A stretch of 60,566 nt of DNA, taken from contig CALCXK010000060.1 of NCBI GenBank assembly GCA_937905835.1, forward strand, positions 1 through 60,566, read 5' to 3'. This document shows, one piece after another, positions 44,607-53,162 of the stretch. The stretch comes from an uncultured Ilumatobacter sp. GTDB lineage: Bacteria > Actinomycetota > Acidimicrobiia > Acidimicrobiales > Ilumatobacteraceae. How positions within the stretch are numbered: position 1 is the first letter of the stretch; each line of letters begins with the position of its first letter. Both the position numbers and the translations under genes were made by a program. The notes beneath the pieces were generated by a model. The model made no database searches. It worked only from the letters and a program-made list of their open reading frames with translations, and was not told where the DNA came from.

Positions 44607-44699
44607 ATGGGTTCGTTGATCAAGAAGCGCCGCAAGCGGATGCGCAAGAAGAAGCACAAAAAGATGCTTCGTCGTACGCGTCACCAGCGTCGCAAATAG
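44607..44699 (+). CDS. Small ribosomal protein bS22 (AURKAIP1/COX24 family)
   Basis: 30 residues, MGSLIKKRRKRMRKKKHKK followed by MLRRTRHQRRK; almost all Lys and Arg. It matches the 33-residue actinobacterial protein bS22, seen near the decoding centre in mycobacterial ribosomes (from memory MGSVIKKRRKRMSKKKHRK...). TAGTGT at 44591-44596 is 10 nt before the ATG. The gene is easily missed because of its size. It stands alone between tRNA-Gln and ispE and points away from the tRNA. Confidence 0.92.
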   Translation: MGSLIKKRRKRMRKKKHKKMLRRTRHQRRK

Positions 44700-44729
44700 T
44701 CCAATTCGTCCGGCGTCGCCGAGCTCTTT

Positions 44730-45512
44730 TCAGCTCGTGCGGTTCGCCGCAAAATCTGACGGCACTACATGTGCCAACGCCACGTGGGCGCCCTCATCGA
44801 CCAAGTCGGTGAGGGCGTTGTGGTGTTCACCCTCGACAAACCAGGTGGCACCGCTGCCTGCGAGCGTCGGGGTACGACCACATCGGTCGCCGATGCGGTC
44901 TCTCCATTGTGCGAGCAGCGGTTCGACGACGATTGCTGCCGGTTCGAGGTCGTTTAGTCCGTCGGCTGTGGGGCCGCCGAGGTCGTCCCAGGCGCGGTAA
45001 GCCGCCGGTGTGCTGACACGAAGTGGTGGGATGATCAGCGTGACCGAGCGATCGACGTGCGGGAGTGGCTCCAGAATTTCGCCGATCCCCGTCACGCGTG
45101 AGCGGCCGCCAACAAGGCAGAATGCGATGTCAGCGCCGAGTTCGGCGGCTCGTGCGAGACCGGCGTCGTCGGTGGCCCAACCCGCCCAGGCGAGTGCAGT
45201 CGCTGCATCGGTCGAGCCACCGCCGAGGCCGCCACCATGCGGAATTTGCTTGTTGATCGTCACATGTGCCGAGCCGCCGGCGAGGTCGAGGGCCCGCGCG
45301 ACCAAGTTTGATCCGTCTGTGGGTACTCCGTCGGAAAACTTGCCGGTCACAGCGAGGCCGATGCGATCAGGGCTGAAGACGAGGACATCGTGCAGATCGA
45401 GACTGACCATCTCGGCGTCGATGAGATGGAATCCATCGGAGCGGACGCCGGTCATCTTCAGCGACAGTGTGAGCTTGGCATGAGCGCGAAGGGTGATCGG
45501 CTCAGTTGCCAT
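44730..45512 (-). CDS. ispE: 4-diphosphocytidyl-2-C-methyl-D-erythritol kinase
   Basis: GHMP kinase of the MEP isoprenoid pathway. 260 residues, slightly short. AHAKLTLSLKMTGVRSDGFH is the substrate region and IPHGGGLGGGSTDAAT the ATP loop; LAGSGATWFVEG is motif 3. The ATG at 45512 lies 11 nt inside the end of rsmA, so the two are coupled. Confidence 0.93.
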   Translation of the reverse strand: MATEPITLRAHAKLTLSLKMTGVRSDGFHLIDAEMVSLDLHDVLVFSPDRIGLAVTGKFSDGVPTDGSNLVARALDLAGGSAHVTINKQIPHGGGLGGGSTDAATALAWAGWATDDAGLARAAELGADIAFCLVGGRSRVTGIGEILEPLPHVDRSVTLIIPPLRVSTPAAYRAWDDLGGPTADGLNDLEPAAIVVEPLLAQWRDRIGDRCGRTPTLAGSGATWFVEGEHHNALTDLVDEGAHVALAHVVPSDFAANRTS

Positions 45513-46317
45513 GGACGATCTCGGTCAGGCGGCACCAGGCGTCGACATCGAGTTCCTCAGGGCGTGACGTGCCGGCAACGTCAGCAGCTTCGAACTGCTC
45601 GGTAGTAACGACGCCCGACAGCGACTTGCGGAGCATCTTGCGGCGCTGCCCGAAAGCAGTTTTGACCAAGGTGAACAGTTCGACGGGATCGGTTGTCGGT
45701 GGCACGCGCCGAGTAATCTCGACGAGTGCCGACTCGACGTTCGGGCGGGGAACGAACACGGTGGATGGGACGATGCCGACGATGCGTGCCGAGCCCCAGT
45801 AGGCGGCCTTCACGCTGATTGCGCCGTAGGCCGAGGAGCGCGGTGCGGCAGCGAAACGTTCGGCGACCTCGCGTTGGACCATGACGAGAATCCGCTGAAC
45901 CTGTGGGACGAAGTCGAGGATGTCACAGACGAGCGGGGTTCCGACGTTGTACGGAAGGTTGGCGACAAGGATCCAATTGATCGACGGATCGAGCATCTCG
46001 TCCCAATCGAGACGCATCGCGTCGGCTTCGACGACGCGCACGTTCGGCCGATCGGCGACCTCGTCGCGCAGGACGGGCACCATGCCAGTGTCGACCTCGA
46101 TCGCCGTCACATCGGCACCCGTGTCGGCGAGCGCAAGCGTCAGTGAGCCGAGTCCGGCTCCAACCTCAACCACATGGTCGTCTGGCCCGACCCGAGCGAG
46201 GTCGGCGATTCGGCGCACTGTGTTTGGATCAGCCACAAAATTTTGGCCGAGATCGCGTCGCGGCGCGAGCGAATTTGCCTCCAGCAGGTCGTGGATGCGA
46301 GGGCGCGAATGCGTCAT
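45502..46317 (-). CDS. rsmA: 16S rRNA (A1518/A1519) dimethyltransferase
   Basis: Dimethylates two adenines in helix 45 of 16S rRNA (KsgA). 271 residues. RRDLGQNFVADPNTVRRI, VVEVGAGLGSLTLALA and VANLPYNVGTPLV are diagnostic. The ATG at 46317 overlaps the upstream stop (ATGA) and homology starts there. Confidence 0.94.
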   Translation of the reverse strand: MTHSRPRIHDLLEANSLAPRRDLGQNFVADPNTVRRIADLARVGPDDHVVEVGAGLGSLTLALADTGADVTAIEVDTGMVPVLRDEVADRPNVRVVEADAMRLDWDEMLDPSINWILVANLPYNVGTPLVCDILDFVPQVQRILVMVQREVAERFAAAPRSSAYGAISVKAAYWGSARIVGIVPSTVFVPRPNVESALVEITRRVPPTTDPVELFTLVKTAFGQRRKMLRKSLSGVVTTEQFEAADVAGTSRPEELDVDAWCRLTEIVHGN

Positions 46318-46883
46318 CGTGACAACCGGACCTGTACCGAGATTGGGGCGTCGGTCAAGTCGGCCAACTCGACGAAATTGTTGGTGTGCAAGACGAGGTC
46401 GGCCTGTTGGGTGGGGGGAGCCAGCAAGGTAAGGCAGGTGGTCGACCGAAGATTGTCGAGGTTGATCACGGTGACGATCTGGTCTGGTTCGATGTTTTTC
46501 GCGAGACACGTCCGGACGTCGGGAACGGTCCCCCGAAATGTCGCCTGCGCGAAGATCGAATCGAATCCATCGGTCGTCGGTACAGCAATTTTCGTGATGC
46601 CACCCCGTTGGGGAGTTGGGCCGTCGAGGAAGATCGGGTCCCGGTCGAGGATCGTGTCGAGGGTCGGCAGATTGCTCTGACCAATTGTTGATTTCACAGT
46701 GATCGGTGTTTCGGCTTTGGTTTTAGCGTTGGCTGTCTGGCTTCCGACATCGACGCCGGCCGTTGCGATGTTCGGCCCCGGAACTGGGTCGTCGCGGCTG
46801 GCGAACCAGAGCGCGGGCAGCGCAATCAGACTGAGTAAGGCGGCGAGGTAGAAACGTCGTCGGTCGGTGTCGTCGAGGGCCAC
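46314..46883 (-). CDS. Membrane-anchored protein with probable RlpA-like double-psi barrel
   Basis: 189 residues from a GTG. One N-terminal membrane anchor (about 11-29, FYLAALLSLIALPALWFAS), a linker, and a C-terminal domain from about residue 115: FRGTVPDVRTCLAK...VTVINLDNLRSTTCLTLL and ADLVLHTNNFVELADL. This has the spacing of RlpA-type barrels (V.NL.NGRS..C), without the usual catalytic Asp-His pair being clear. In other actinobacteria rpfB, a cell-wall hydrolase, lies here between tatD and rsmA, so a cell-wall role is plausible. Confidence 0.5.
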   Translation of the reverse strand: MALDDTDRRRFYLAALLSLIALPALWFASRDDPVPGPNIATAGVDVGSQTANAKTKAETPITVKSTIGQSNLPTLDTILDRDPIFLDGPTPQRGGITKIAVPTTDGFDSIFAQATFRGTVPDVRTCLAKNIEPDQIVTVINLDNLRSTTCLTLLAPPTQQADLVLHTNNFVELADLTDAPISVQVRLSR

Positions 46884-46916
46884 TGGTCAGTCTTCAGTCA
46901 GACGCTGTCCGCTGGT

Positions 46917-46938
46917 CTGTCGCAGTGAACTGCGACAG
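46917..46938. terminator. 10-bp hairpin between tatD and the RlpA-like gene
   Basis: CTGTCGCAGT and ACTGCGACAG separated by GA. The two genes are on the same strand with 92 nt between them; this may attenuate transcription or be a protein-binding palindrome. No T-run. Confidence 0.4.
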
Positions 46939-46975
46939 CGTTGCGTCGGGCGCCGAGCGTATCCCACCGACGCGT

Positions 46976-47761
46976 TCAGGCGATGCCGGGCATGACGCGC
47001 CGGGTGTTCTCAGCGGTCTGAGCAGCGACTTCATCGACCGGAAGCTGGCGGAGATCGGCGATGAACTGACCCACATGCGGCACCCAGGCCGGGCGATTTG
47101 TCTTTCCCCGGTGCGGGAGCGGTGCCAGATAAGGGCTGTCGGTTTCTACAAGCAGCGAATCGAGTGGGCACAGCTGCGCCGCTGCTTGCACCTCGGGAGC
47201 ACTCTTGAAAGTGACGATGCCGGAGAAGGAGAGCACGGTGCCGCGCTCGAGCGCGCGTCGAGCCTCGGCAGGGCCGCCGGTGAAGCAGTGGAAGATCGTG
47301 TGTTCCGGCACACCCTCGGCGTCGAGGATGTCGAAGGTGTCGTCCCACGCATCACGGCAGTGGATGACGAGCGGCAGTTTGTATTCGTGTGCGAGATGCA
47401 CCTGTTCGGCAAACGCAGCCTTCTGAATGTCGCGTTCGGAATGCTCGTAGTAGTAGTCGAGCCCGGCTTCGCCGATCGCGACGATCCCGGGCGTGTCGAG
47501 CAGGTCGACGATCGTGTGGACGCCCTGCACCGCGTCGTGCGGGTGTAAGCCGACCGTTGCGAACACGTTGTCGTGGCGACTTGCAACCGCGATCGCCGCC
47601 TCGGAGGTGGCCCGGTCGCAGCCGACCGTGACCAGCGTGTGGACACCCATCTCCATGGCCGCCGCAACAGCACCGTCGGGCCCGTCAGGGATCCGCTCGT
47701 CGTGAATGTGACAGTGGCTGTCGATCCATGCAGGTTGGTTCGGGCTGATCACGGCGTCCAT
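46976..47761 (-). CDS. tatD: TatD family metal-dependent DNase
   Basis: 261 residues, TIM-barrel metallohydrolase. WIDSHCHIHD supplies two metal ligands, GEAGLDYYY the Glu, VIHCRDAWDDT and FHCFTGG further His residues, and LLVETDSPYLAP the Asp. Acts as a 3'-5' exonuclease or deoxyribonuclease in repair and quality control. It is downstream of metG, the usual context. Confidence 0.93.
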   Translation of the reverse strand: MDAVISPNQPAWIDSHCHIHDERIPDGPDGAVAAAMEMGVHTLVTVGCDRATSEAAIAVASRHDNVFATVGLHPHDAVQGVHTIVDLLDTPGIVAIGEAGLDYYYEHSERDIQKAAFAEQVHLAHEYKLPLVIHCRDAWDDTFDILDAEGVPEHTIFHCFTGGPAEARRALERGTVLSFSGIVTFKSAPEVQAAAQLCPLDSLLVETDSPYLAPLPHRGKTNRPAWVPHVGQFIADLRQLPVDEVAAQTAENTRRVMPGIA

Positions 47762-47815
47762 TCAAGCTGGTTCGGGCTCGTCACAGCGTTTCCCGACCGC
47801 GATTTTGGTCGCCCT

Positions 47816-47856
47816 CACACCAACCTCGCCCGCTCGGCGACCTGTTGGTGGTGTGG
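47816..47856 (-). terminator. Imperfect hairpin in the metG-tatD gap
   Basis: CACACCAAC pairs with GTTGGTG(GTG)TG with a 3-nt bulge. It lies in the 173-nt gap after metG and may reduce read-through into tatD. Confidence 0.4.
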
Positions 47857-47934
47857 CTCGTGTGCGATAGGTCGTTCGGGCCCTGCGGCGCTTGGTCTTT
47901 GGGAATTGGATCTGGTTCGGTCGGGTGCAATTAC

Positions 47935-49458
47935 TCAGAGCTTGATGCGGGGGAAGAGTGCGTCGCCCTTGGTGACGACGGAGCCGGCTGTGTACTGGCC
48001 CCATGCTGCGGCGTCGGGGAGGCGCTGGTCGACGACGTTGCCCGCCATGCCGATGCGTTCCCATAAGGCTTGGGCGGTGTCGGGCATTGCTGGGTGGACC
48101 AGCACAGCGACGATACGAAGTGCTTCGAGAGCGTCGCCCATCACACGGTCGACATCGGCTCCAGGCTCGGACTTCCATGGCTCGTTCGTTTCGAGGTGGC
48201 TGTTCGTGGCACGGATCAGCGACCACGTGGCATCGAGCGCCCGGCTCGGTTGGACCGACGTCCAGCTCGCTGCCGTGTCGGCATACGCCTGTGCGGCGAC
48301 GGCGGCGAGCGGGCTGTCGGGAGCGGGAGCGGTGCCGAGGCCGTCGCACTTCTTGGCAACGACGGTGGCAACGCGTGCTGCGAGGTTGCCGAGGTTGTTG
48401 GCCAGGTCGGAGTTGTATCGGCCGACCAGCCCCTCCCAGGTGAAGTCGCCGTCGTTGCCGTAGGTGGTGTCGGCGAGCACGTAGTAGCGGAACCCGTCAA
48501 GGCCGATGTCGTCGATGAGGTCGAGCGGGTTGACGACGTTCCCGGCGGTCTTGCTCATCTTCTCGCCGCCGCTGAGCAGCCAGCCGCCGATGGCCCAGCC
48601 CTTGGGTAGCTCGATGCCCGCCGACATCAGCATTGCAGGCCAGTACACACAGTGCTGGCGGACGATGTCTTTACCGATCAGGTGGAAGTCGGCTGGCCAG
48701 TTGTCTTTGTATGCGTCGGTGCCATCGCCGAATCCCGCGGCAGCCAAGTAGTTGGTGAGCGCGTCGAACCAAACGTAGGTGACATGCTTCTCGTCCCATG
48801 GCAGCGGGATGCCCCACTCGAGTGAGGTGCGGCTGATCGAAAAGTCCCGGAGGCCCGACTTGATGAGGCCTATTGCTTCGTTGCCGCGCTGCTCGGGTGT
48901 CATCGCTGTCGGATGCGCGGCGTACCAATCGAGTAGGCGATCTTCGAAACGCGACAATCGGAAGAAATAGTTCTCCTCCTCGAAGAACTCGACTGCACGA
49001 TGATGGATCGGGCACTGGTTGGCTTCGCCTTCGGCGTCTTTGTCGAGTTCGTCGTCCTGGTAATACTCCTCGCACGCGACGCAGTACTTGCCGGCAAACG
49101 TGTCGAGTTCGATGTCGCCGGCGGCGTAACAACGCTGCAACAGTTCGGCGACGGCCGCCTTATGCCGGGGCTCAGTTGTACGGATGAAGTCGTCGTTCGC
49201 AATGTTCAACTTCTCCCAGGCAGCGGCAAACTTTGGCGCGATCGAGTCGGTGAATTCCTGCGGGGTGACGTTGGCAGCCTCGGCAGCTTGCTGGATCTTC
49301 AAGCCGTGTTCGTCGGTGCCGGTGAGGTACGTGACGTCGTCGCCGAGCAGCCGATGCCAGCGCGTCAGGGCATCGCCGATGATGGTCGTGTACGCGTGGC
49401 CGAGGTGCGGCTCGGCGTTGACGTAATAGATAGGGGTCGTCACATAGAACCGAGTCAC
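47935..49458 (-). CDS. metG: Methionyl-tRNA synthetase
   Basis: 507 residues. HIGH-type motif EPHLGHAYTT, KMSKS-type GGEKMSKTAGN, and a knuckle with CVACEEYYQ and NQCPIH that could bind one zinc. The anticodon-binding helical domain follows; the C-terminal dimerisation/tRNA-binding domain of the long form is absent. It starts at the GTG 49458, with TATCGT (minus, 49467-49472) 6 nt upstream. Confidence 0.96.
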   Translation of the reverse strand: MTRFYVTTPIYYVNAEPHLGHAYTTIIGDALTRWHRLLGDDVTYLTGTDEHGLKIQQAAEAANVTPQEFTDSIAPKFAAAWEKLNIANDDFIRTTEPRHKAAVAELLQRCYAAGDIELDTFAGKYCVACEEYYQDDELDKDAEGEANQCPIHHRAVEFFEEENYFFRLSRFEDRLLDWYAAHPTAMTPEQRGNEAIGLIKSGLRDFSISRTSLEWGIPLPWDEKHVTYVWFDALTNYLAAAGFGDGTDAYKDNWPADFHLIGKDIVRQHCVYWPAMLMSAGIELPKGWAIGGWLLSGGEKMSKTAGNVVNPLDLIDDIGLDGFRYYVLADTTYGNDGDFTWEGLVGRYNSDLANNLGNLAARVATVVAKKCDGLGTAPAPDSPLAAVAAQAYADTAASWTSVQPSRALDATWSLIRATNSHLETNEPWKSEPGADVDRVMGDALEALRIVAVLVHPAMPDTAQALWERIGMAGNVVDQRLPDAAAWGQYTAGSVVTKGDALFPRIKL

Positions 49459-49466
49459 GCCTGCAC

Positions 49467-49474
49467 GATACCGT
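49467..49474. promoter_or_regulatory. Shared -10 element for metG and the thioesterase gene
   Basis: The sequence around GATACCGT gives TACCGT on the plus strand (49469-49474, 7 nt before the ATG at 49482) and TATCGT on the minus strand (49472-49467, 6 nt before the GTG at 49458). Only 23 bp separate the divergent starts. Confidence 0.55.
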
Positions 49475-49481
49475 CGGCCGG

Positions 49482-50306
49482 ATGAGCGGTACGGGTGTGT
49501 TTGCAGCAGCGACGAGTATCGAGCAGGTGTCGGCGGCGGAAGGCGATGGGACGCGCACCGCGTTCAGCGCCTCGATCAACGAAGGCTGGGATATCGGCGG
49601 TAACGCCAACGGCGGCTACCTGATGGCGATTGCTGGCCGTGCGATGGCTGCAGCAGCCGGCCGCCCGCCACTGACACTCACTGCGCACTACCTCCGCCCA
49701 GCGCCTGCTGGGCCGTGCACGATCGACGTCGACCTGGTGCGCTCCGGTCGTCGGCTCGCCACCGCTCGGGCATCACTTCGGATTGGTGGCAAGCCAACGC
49801 TCGAGTTGCTTGGCACGTTCGGCGATCAGCAGCCAGACGACGGCCCGACCTATGAGCGTGCAGCGCCGGTCGACATGACGCCGTATGAGAAGTGCCCGAT
49901 CATGCCGAGCGCAACGGAGGCAGCCGGCCCGGCATTGATGGACCGCCTTGCGTCGCGCATCGATCCGGCCGACGCCGGATTTCGGAACGGCAAGGTCACG
50001 GGCGACCCGACGGTGCGCGGATGGTTCGCTCTGGCCGCCGACGAACCGATCGACGCGATTGCGTTGCTGCTGGCAGCGGATGCATTCCCGCCGCCGATCT
50101 TCAACTCGGGGATGCCGGTCGCCTGGGTGCCGACCGTCGAGTTGACCGTTCACATCCGTGCGACGCCGGCGCCTGGACCGATCCGCTGTGCATTCCGGAG
50201 CCGCTTTATCCACGACGGGCTGGTCGATGAGGAAGGCGAAATGTGGGACAGCACCGGCAAGCTTGTCGCGCAGTCACGTCAGCTCTCGCTGACACCCCGT
50301 GGCTGA
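49482..50306 (+). CDS. Acyl-CoA thioesterase-like protein (TesB-type double hotdog)
   Basis: 274 residues, two hotdog-like halves. The first half has GWDIGGNANGGYLMAIAGRA and LTAHYLRPAPAGP, as in the TesB-like/4HBT_3 family. The second half has VPTVELTVHIRATPAPGPIRC and LVDEEGEMWDSTGKLVAQSRQL, the typical ending. Likely hydrolyses medium or long acyl-CoA; the substrate is unknown. Start supported by the shared -10 element. Confidence 0.82.
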   Translation: MSGTGVFAAATSIEQVSAAEGDGTRTAFSASINEGWDIGGNANGGYLMAIAGRAMAAAAGRPPLTLTAHYLRPAPAGPCTIDVDLVRSGRRLATARASLRIGGKPTLELLGTFGDQQPDDGPTYERAAPVDMTPYEKCPIMPSATEAAGPALMDRLASRIDPADAGFRNGKVTGDPTVRGWFALAADEPIDAIALLLAADAFPPPIFNSGMPVAWVPTVELTVHIRATPAPGPIRCAFRSRFIHDGLVDEEGEMWDSTGKLVAQSRQLSLTPRG

Positions 50307-50343
50307 CCGGACGCGGCTGAACTGGTGTGGGCGACGGCGTCGT

Positions 50344-51156
50344 TCAGATCGTGAGCTGGTAGACGTCGCGGCGTGCTCGGCCGGTCTGCTCGGCCACCGC
50401 AGCAGCGGCGTCGCGCTTTGTCATGCCGGTGGCGATTGCCTCGTTGAGAAGACGCTGAACGTCCTCGTCAGTTGCGGGGGTGTCGTCGACCAGCGCTCCG
50501 GCGAGGACGAAGACGTACTCGCCCCGAGGTTCGCCGATGTCGATCGATCCGAGGGTGCCACGGACGACGGTCTCGTGCAGCTTGGTCAGCTCGCGGGCCA
50601 CCACAATGTCGCGGTCTGGGCCGCAGACTTCGCCGAGATCGGTCAGCGTGCGAAGTGCTCGATGGGGCGCTTCGTAGAGGACCGATGTCCGCCGCTCGGA
50701 AGCGAGTTCGGCGAGTCGAGCCGCCCGCTCGCGACCCTTGCGTGGGAGGAACCCTTCAAACACGAACCGTGACGTGTCGAGGCCGCTGATCGTCACCGCC
50801 ATCACTGCAGCGCTCGGACCTGGGACGGAACTGACGTCGTGGCGGGCTTCGATTGCCGCCCTGACGAGCCGCTCGCCGGGGTCAGACACGCCGGGTGTCC
50901 CGGCATCACTGACCACGGCCACATCACCGCCGCTGCCAAGGACACCGAGCACCCGCTCGATCAGGTCGTGTTCTGTGTGTTCGTTACACACCGCCATCCG
51001 CTTGGCTTTGACTCCGGAGTGATGGAGGAGCAATCCCGTCCGCCGCGTGTCTTCGCAGCAGACGAGTTCAGCGGCCGCGAGCATCTCGATGGCCCGAGGT
51101 TGCAGGTCACCGAGGTTGCCGATCGGCGTGGCAACCAGCCAGAGCGTGCCACTCAC
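50344..51156 (-). CDS. rsmI: 16S rRNA (cytidine-1402-2'-O)-methyltransferase
   Basis: 270 residues from the GTG at 51156, which overlaps the DUF192 stop. LVATPIGNLGDLQPRA, CEDTRRTGLLL and VSDAGTPGVSDPGERLV are diagnostic. The C-terminal helical part (TKRDAAAAVAEQTGRARRDVYQL) is also standard. It modifies the ribosomal P-site together with RsmH. Confidence 0.94.
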   Translation of the reverse strand: MSGTLWLVATPIGNLGDLQPRAIEMLAAAELVCCEDTRRTGLLLHHSGVKAKRMAVCNEHTEHDLIERVLGVLGSGGDVAVVSDAGTPGVSDPGERLVRAAIEARHDVSSVPGPSAAVMAVTISGLDTSRFVFEGFLPRKGRERAARLAELASERRTSVLYEAPHRALRTLTDLGEVCGPDRDIVVARELTKLHETVVRGTLGSIDIGEPRGEYVFVLAGALVDDTPATDEDVQRLLNEAIATGMTKRDAAAAVAEQTGRARRDVYQLTI

Positions 51157-51497
51157 TCTTCGCGCACTTCGATCACGTCGCCGACCCTGAGGCCCCATCG
51201 GGCGAATGCGCCGGCGTTCGCTTCGATCACGGTGCGTGTGGAAAACACCGGCATGCTGATGCGGTGGCGGGCCATTTGTAACGTCTTCACGACGACGCCG
51301 TCCTGATCGACGAATGCCACGTCGATCGCAAACTTCATGCCGATCGTGTGCACACCACGACACGGACGAATGACGAGTGCGCCGTCGAGTTCGCTGCGAC
51401 CGAGAAGGCCCTTCCGCCGGGCAGCCCGCGTCTCAGCGAGTTCGGCGGACGCGAGCACCCGGGCGTCGCTCATCAGCCAAGCCATGGCTTGCATCAT
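51153..51497 (-). CDS. DUF192 family protein
   Basis: Up to 114 residues; ATGs at 51497, 51485 and 51473 are all possible. The DUF192 core is complete: ARRKGLLGRSELDGALVI, CRGVHTIGMKFAIDVAFVD and ANAGAFARWGLRVGD. Function unknown in the family. It is coupled to rsmI by a 4-nt overlap and diverges from the ABC genes. Confidence 0.85.
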   Translation of the reverse strand: MMQAMAWLMSDARVLASAELAETRAARRKGLLGRSELDGALVIRPCRGVHTIGMKFAIDVAFVDQDGVVVKTLQMARHRISMPVFSTRTVIEANAGAFARWGLRVGDVIEVREE

Positions 51498-51615
51498 GTC
51501 AGAGCAGACGGGTCATCTGAAAGCGCTGAACAGCCAGATCGCGTTGCGTCGAGCCTGGCGTCGGGTTTGGATGTGGACACGGACCGGATCGTGGAAGGGA
51601 ACTACGGTCAGTGAC

Positions 51616-52323
51616 GTGGCTCGTCAAACCGGATTCTCGCTTCGGGAGGTGGCAGCGGGCCCGGCTCTGACCCCGATTCTCACTGACATTACGGTCGATC
51701 TACCCGAAGACGGAATGACCATAATCGTCGGACCGTCCGGATCTGGAAAGTCAACGCTGCTCCGTCTTCTCAACCGCCTCGACGACCCTTTTGGCGGTGA
51801 GATTACGTGGCGCGGCGAGGCGCTGTCGGCAATGCCGCCGCACACGCTGCGGCGGCAGGTCGGAACAATCTTCCAACGTGCCCCGCTGTTCGAAGGATCG
51901 GTGCTCGACAACTTCCGTGTGGCCGATCCAGATCTTGCCAGCGAGCGAGGCGGGCACGTTCTCGAACATGTCGGGCTCTCCGTAGATCTACTCGATCGTG
52001 ATGCGGCAACGCTGTCCGGTGGTGAGGCTCAGCGGATGTGTGTGGCTCGAGCATTGCTGACTCGCCCTAAAGTTCTGCTCGCCGATGAACCAACAGCGGC
52101 ACTCGACGTCGATGGCCGCCTGGCGATCGAAGGGCTCGCCCGCCAACTCGCCGACGAAGGAATCGCGGTGCTGTGGGTCAGCCACGACACCGACCAGGTC
52201 CGGCGGCTCGCCGACCATGTGCTGGCAATCGTCGACGGCAAAGTGGCGGCGTTCGGACATCTCTCCGAACTCGATACGCATGCCGATCCCGTCGTCCGGC
52301 GCCTGATCGGGGCACCAACATGA
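51616..52323 (+). CDS. ABC transporter ATP-binding protein (FetA/YbbL type)
   Basis: 235 residues from the GTG at 51616; earlier ATGs (51496, 51571) are possible but lie in poor sequence. Walker A VGPSGSGKST, Q-loop IFQRAPLFEGSV, signature LSGGEAQRMCVARAL, Walker B VLLADEPTAALD and the switch His in VLWVSHDTDQV. It overlaps the permease start by ATGA. The pair resembles E. coli FetAB, proposed to export iron and related metals. Confidence 0.85.
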   Translation: MARQTGFSLREVAAGPALTPILTDITVDLPEDGMTIIVGPSGSGKSTLLRLLNRLDDPFGGEITWRGEALSAMPPHTLRRQVGTIFQRAPLFEGSVLDNFRVADPDLASERGGHVLEHVGLSVDLLDRDAATLSGGEAQRMCVARALLTRPKVLLADEPTAALDVDGRLAIEGLARQLADEGIAVLWVSHDTDQVRRLADHVLAIVDGKVAAFGHLSELDTHADPVVRRLIGAPT

Positions 52324-53108
52324 CCGCTGCACTCCTTGCGGTAGGCCCCGCCGACATCGGGTTGACGGGCCTCGCGGCGTCAGGTGGCCTGATTGCTGTG
52401 GGCGTCGGTATCTCGCTCTGGCGGCGGCTCGGCCTCGAACGTTCGCTGCTCTGGGCGGCCCTGCGTGCACTCGTCCAACTCCTCATTGTGGGCTGGGCGC
52501 TGCAATTGGTTGTCGATCCCGACGACCCACTGATCTGGTCGGGTGTCTGGTTGCTGTTCATGCTGCTGTTTGCGGCCTGGACGACGGCCCAACGGGCTGC
52601 GGGGGTGCCGAAGGTTTTCGCCCTCTCGCTCCTGGCCTACGCGCTGTCAGGGGTCGTGACGCTGGGGGTGCTCTTCGGCTTTCAGGTGTACGAGTTGGAG
52701 GGCCGGACCATCGTCCCGCTCGCTGGGATCGTCGTTGGCAATTCGCTGTCGGCGACGGTGCTGGTGTCACGCCAGTTGCTTGAAGCTGCAAGCGAACAGC
52801 GCGGGGTGATCGAGGGGCGGCTCGCGCTCGGCCTCTCCGCGCGCGAGGCTTTTCGGCCGCATCTGCAACGTGCGTTGCGGACGGCTCTCGTGCCCCAAAT
52901 CGAGACCACCAAGGCTGTCGGCATCGTCGCGTTGCCGGGTGCGATGGTCGGATTGATCCTCGCCGGCGTCGATCCCGCCGATGCGGTGATGGTGCAGATC
53001 TCGGTGATGTACCTCGTACTCGGCAGCGTGGCGACGACGACGACGGTGATGAGCCTCGGTATCTCACGCGAACTCTTCACGCCTGCCCAGCAGCTCCGCC
53101 GACTCTGA
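52320..53108 (+). CDS. UPF0014/FetB family ABC permease
   Basis: 262 residues with about seven membrane helices. The cytoplasmic loop VPQIETTKAVGIVALPGAMVG followed by VQISVMYLVLGS is the hallmark of the FetB family, as is VVGNSLSATVL. Coupled to the ATPase gene; a palindromic hairpin (53112-53140) starts 4 nt after its stop codon. Confidence 0.88.
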   Translation: MTAALLAVGPADIGLTGLAASGGLIAVGVGISLWRRLGLERSLLWAALRALVQLLIVGWALQLVVDPDDPLIWSGVWLLFMLLFAAWTTAQRAAGVPKVFALSLLAYALSGVVTLGVLFGFQVYELEGRTIVPLAGIVVGNSLSATVLVSRQLLEAASEQRGVIEGRLALGLSAREAFRPHLQRALRTALVPQIETTKAVGIVALPGAMVGLILAGVDPADAVMVQISVMYLVLGSVATTTTVMSLGISRELFTPAQQLRRL

Positions 53109-53111
53109 CAG

Positions 53112-53140
53112 GGTCACATTGTGTCGAGCACGGTGTGACC
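53112..53140 (+). terminator. REP-like hairpin after fetB
   Basis: GGTCACATTGTG and CACGGTGTGACC around TCGAG. The same 29-nt frame as the core of 32253-32293 (GGTCACACTGTG, TCAGG, CACAGTGTGACC), with six changes. Probably terminates the fetAB transcript. Confidence 0.7.
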
Positions 53141-53162
53141 TGCCGGTATCGTGGCGAGCCGT

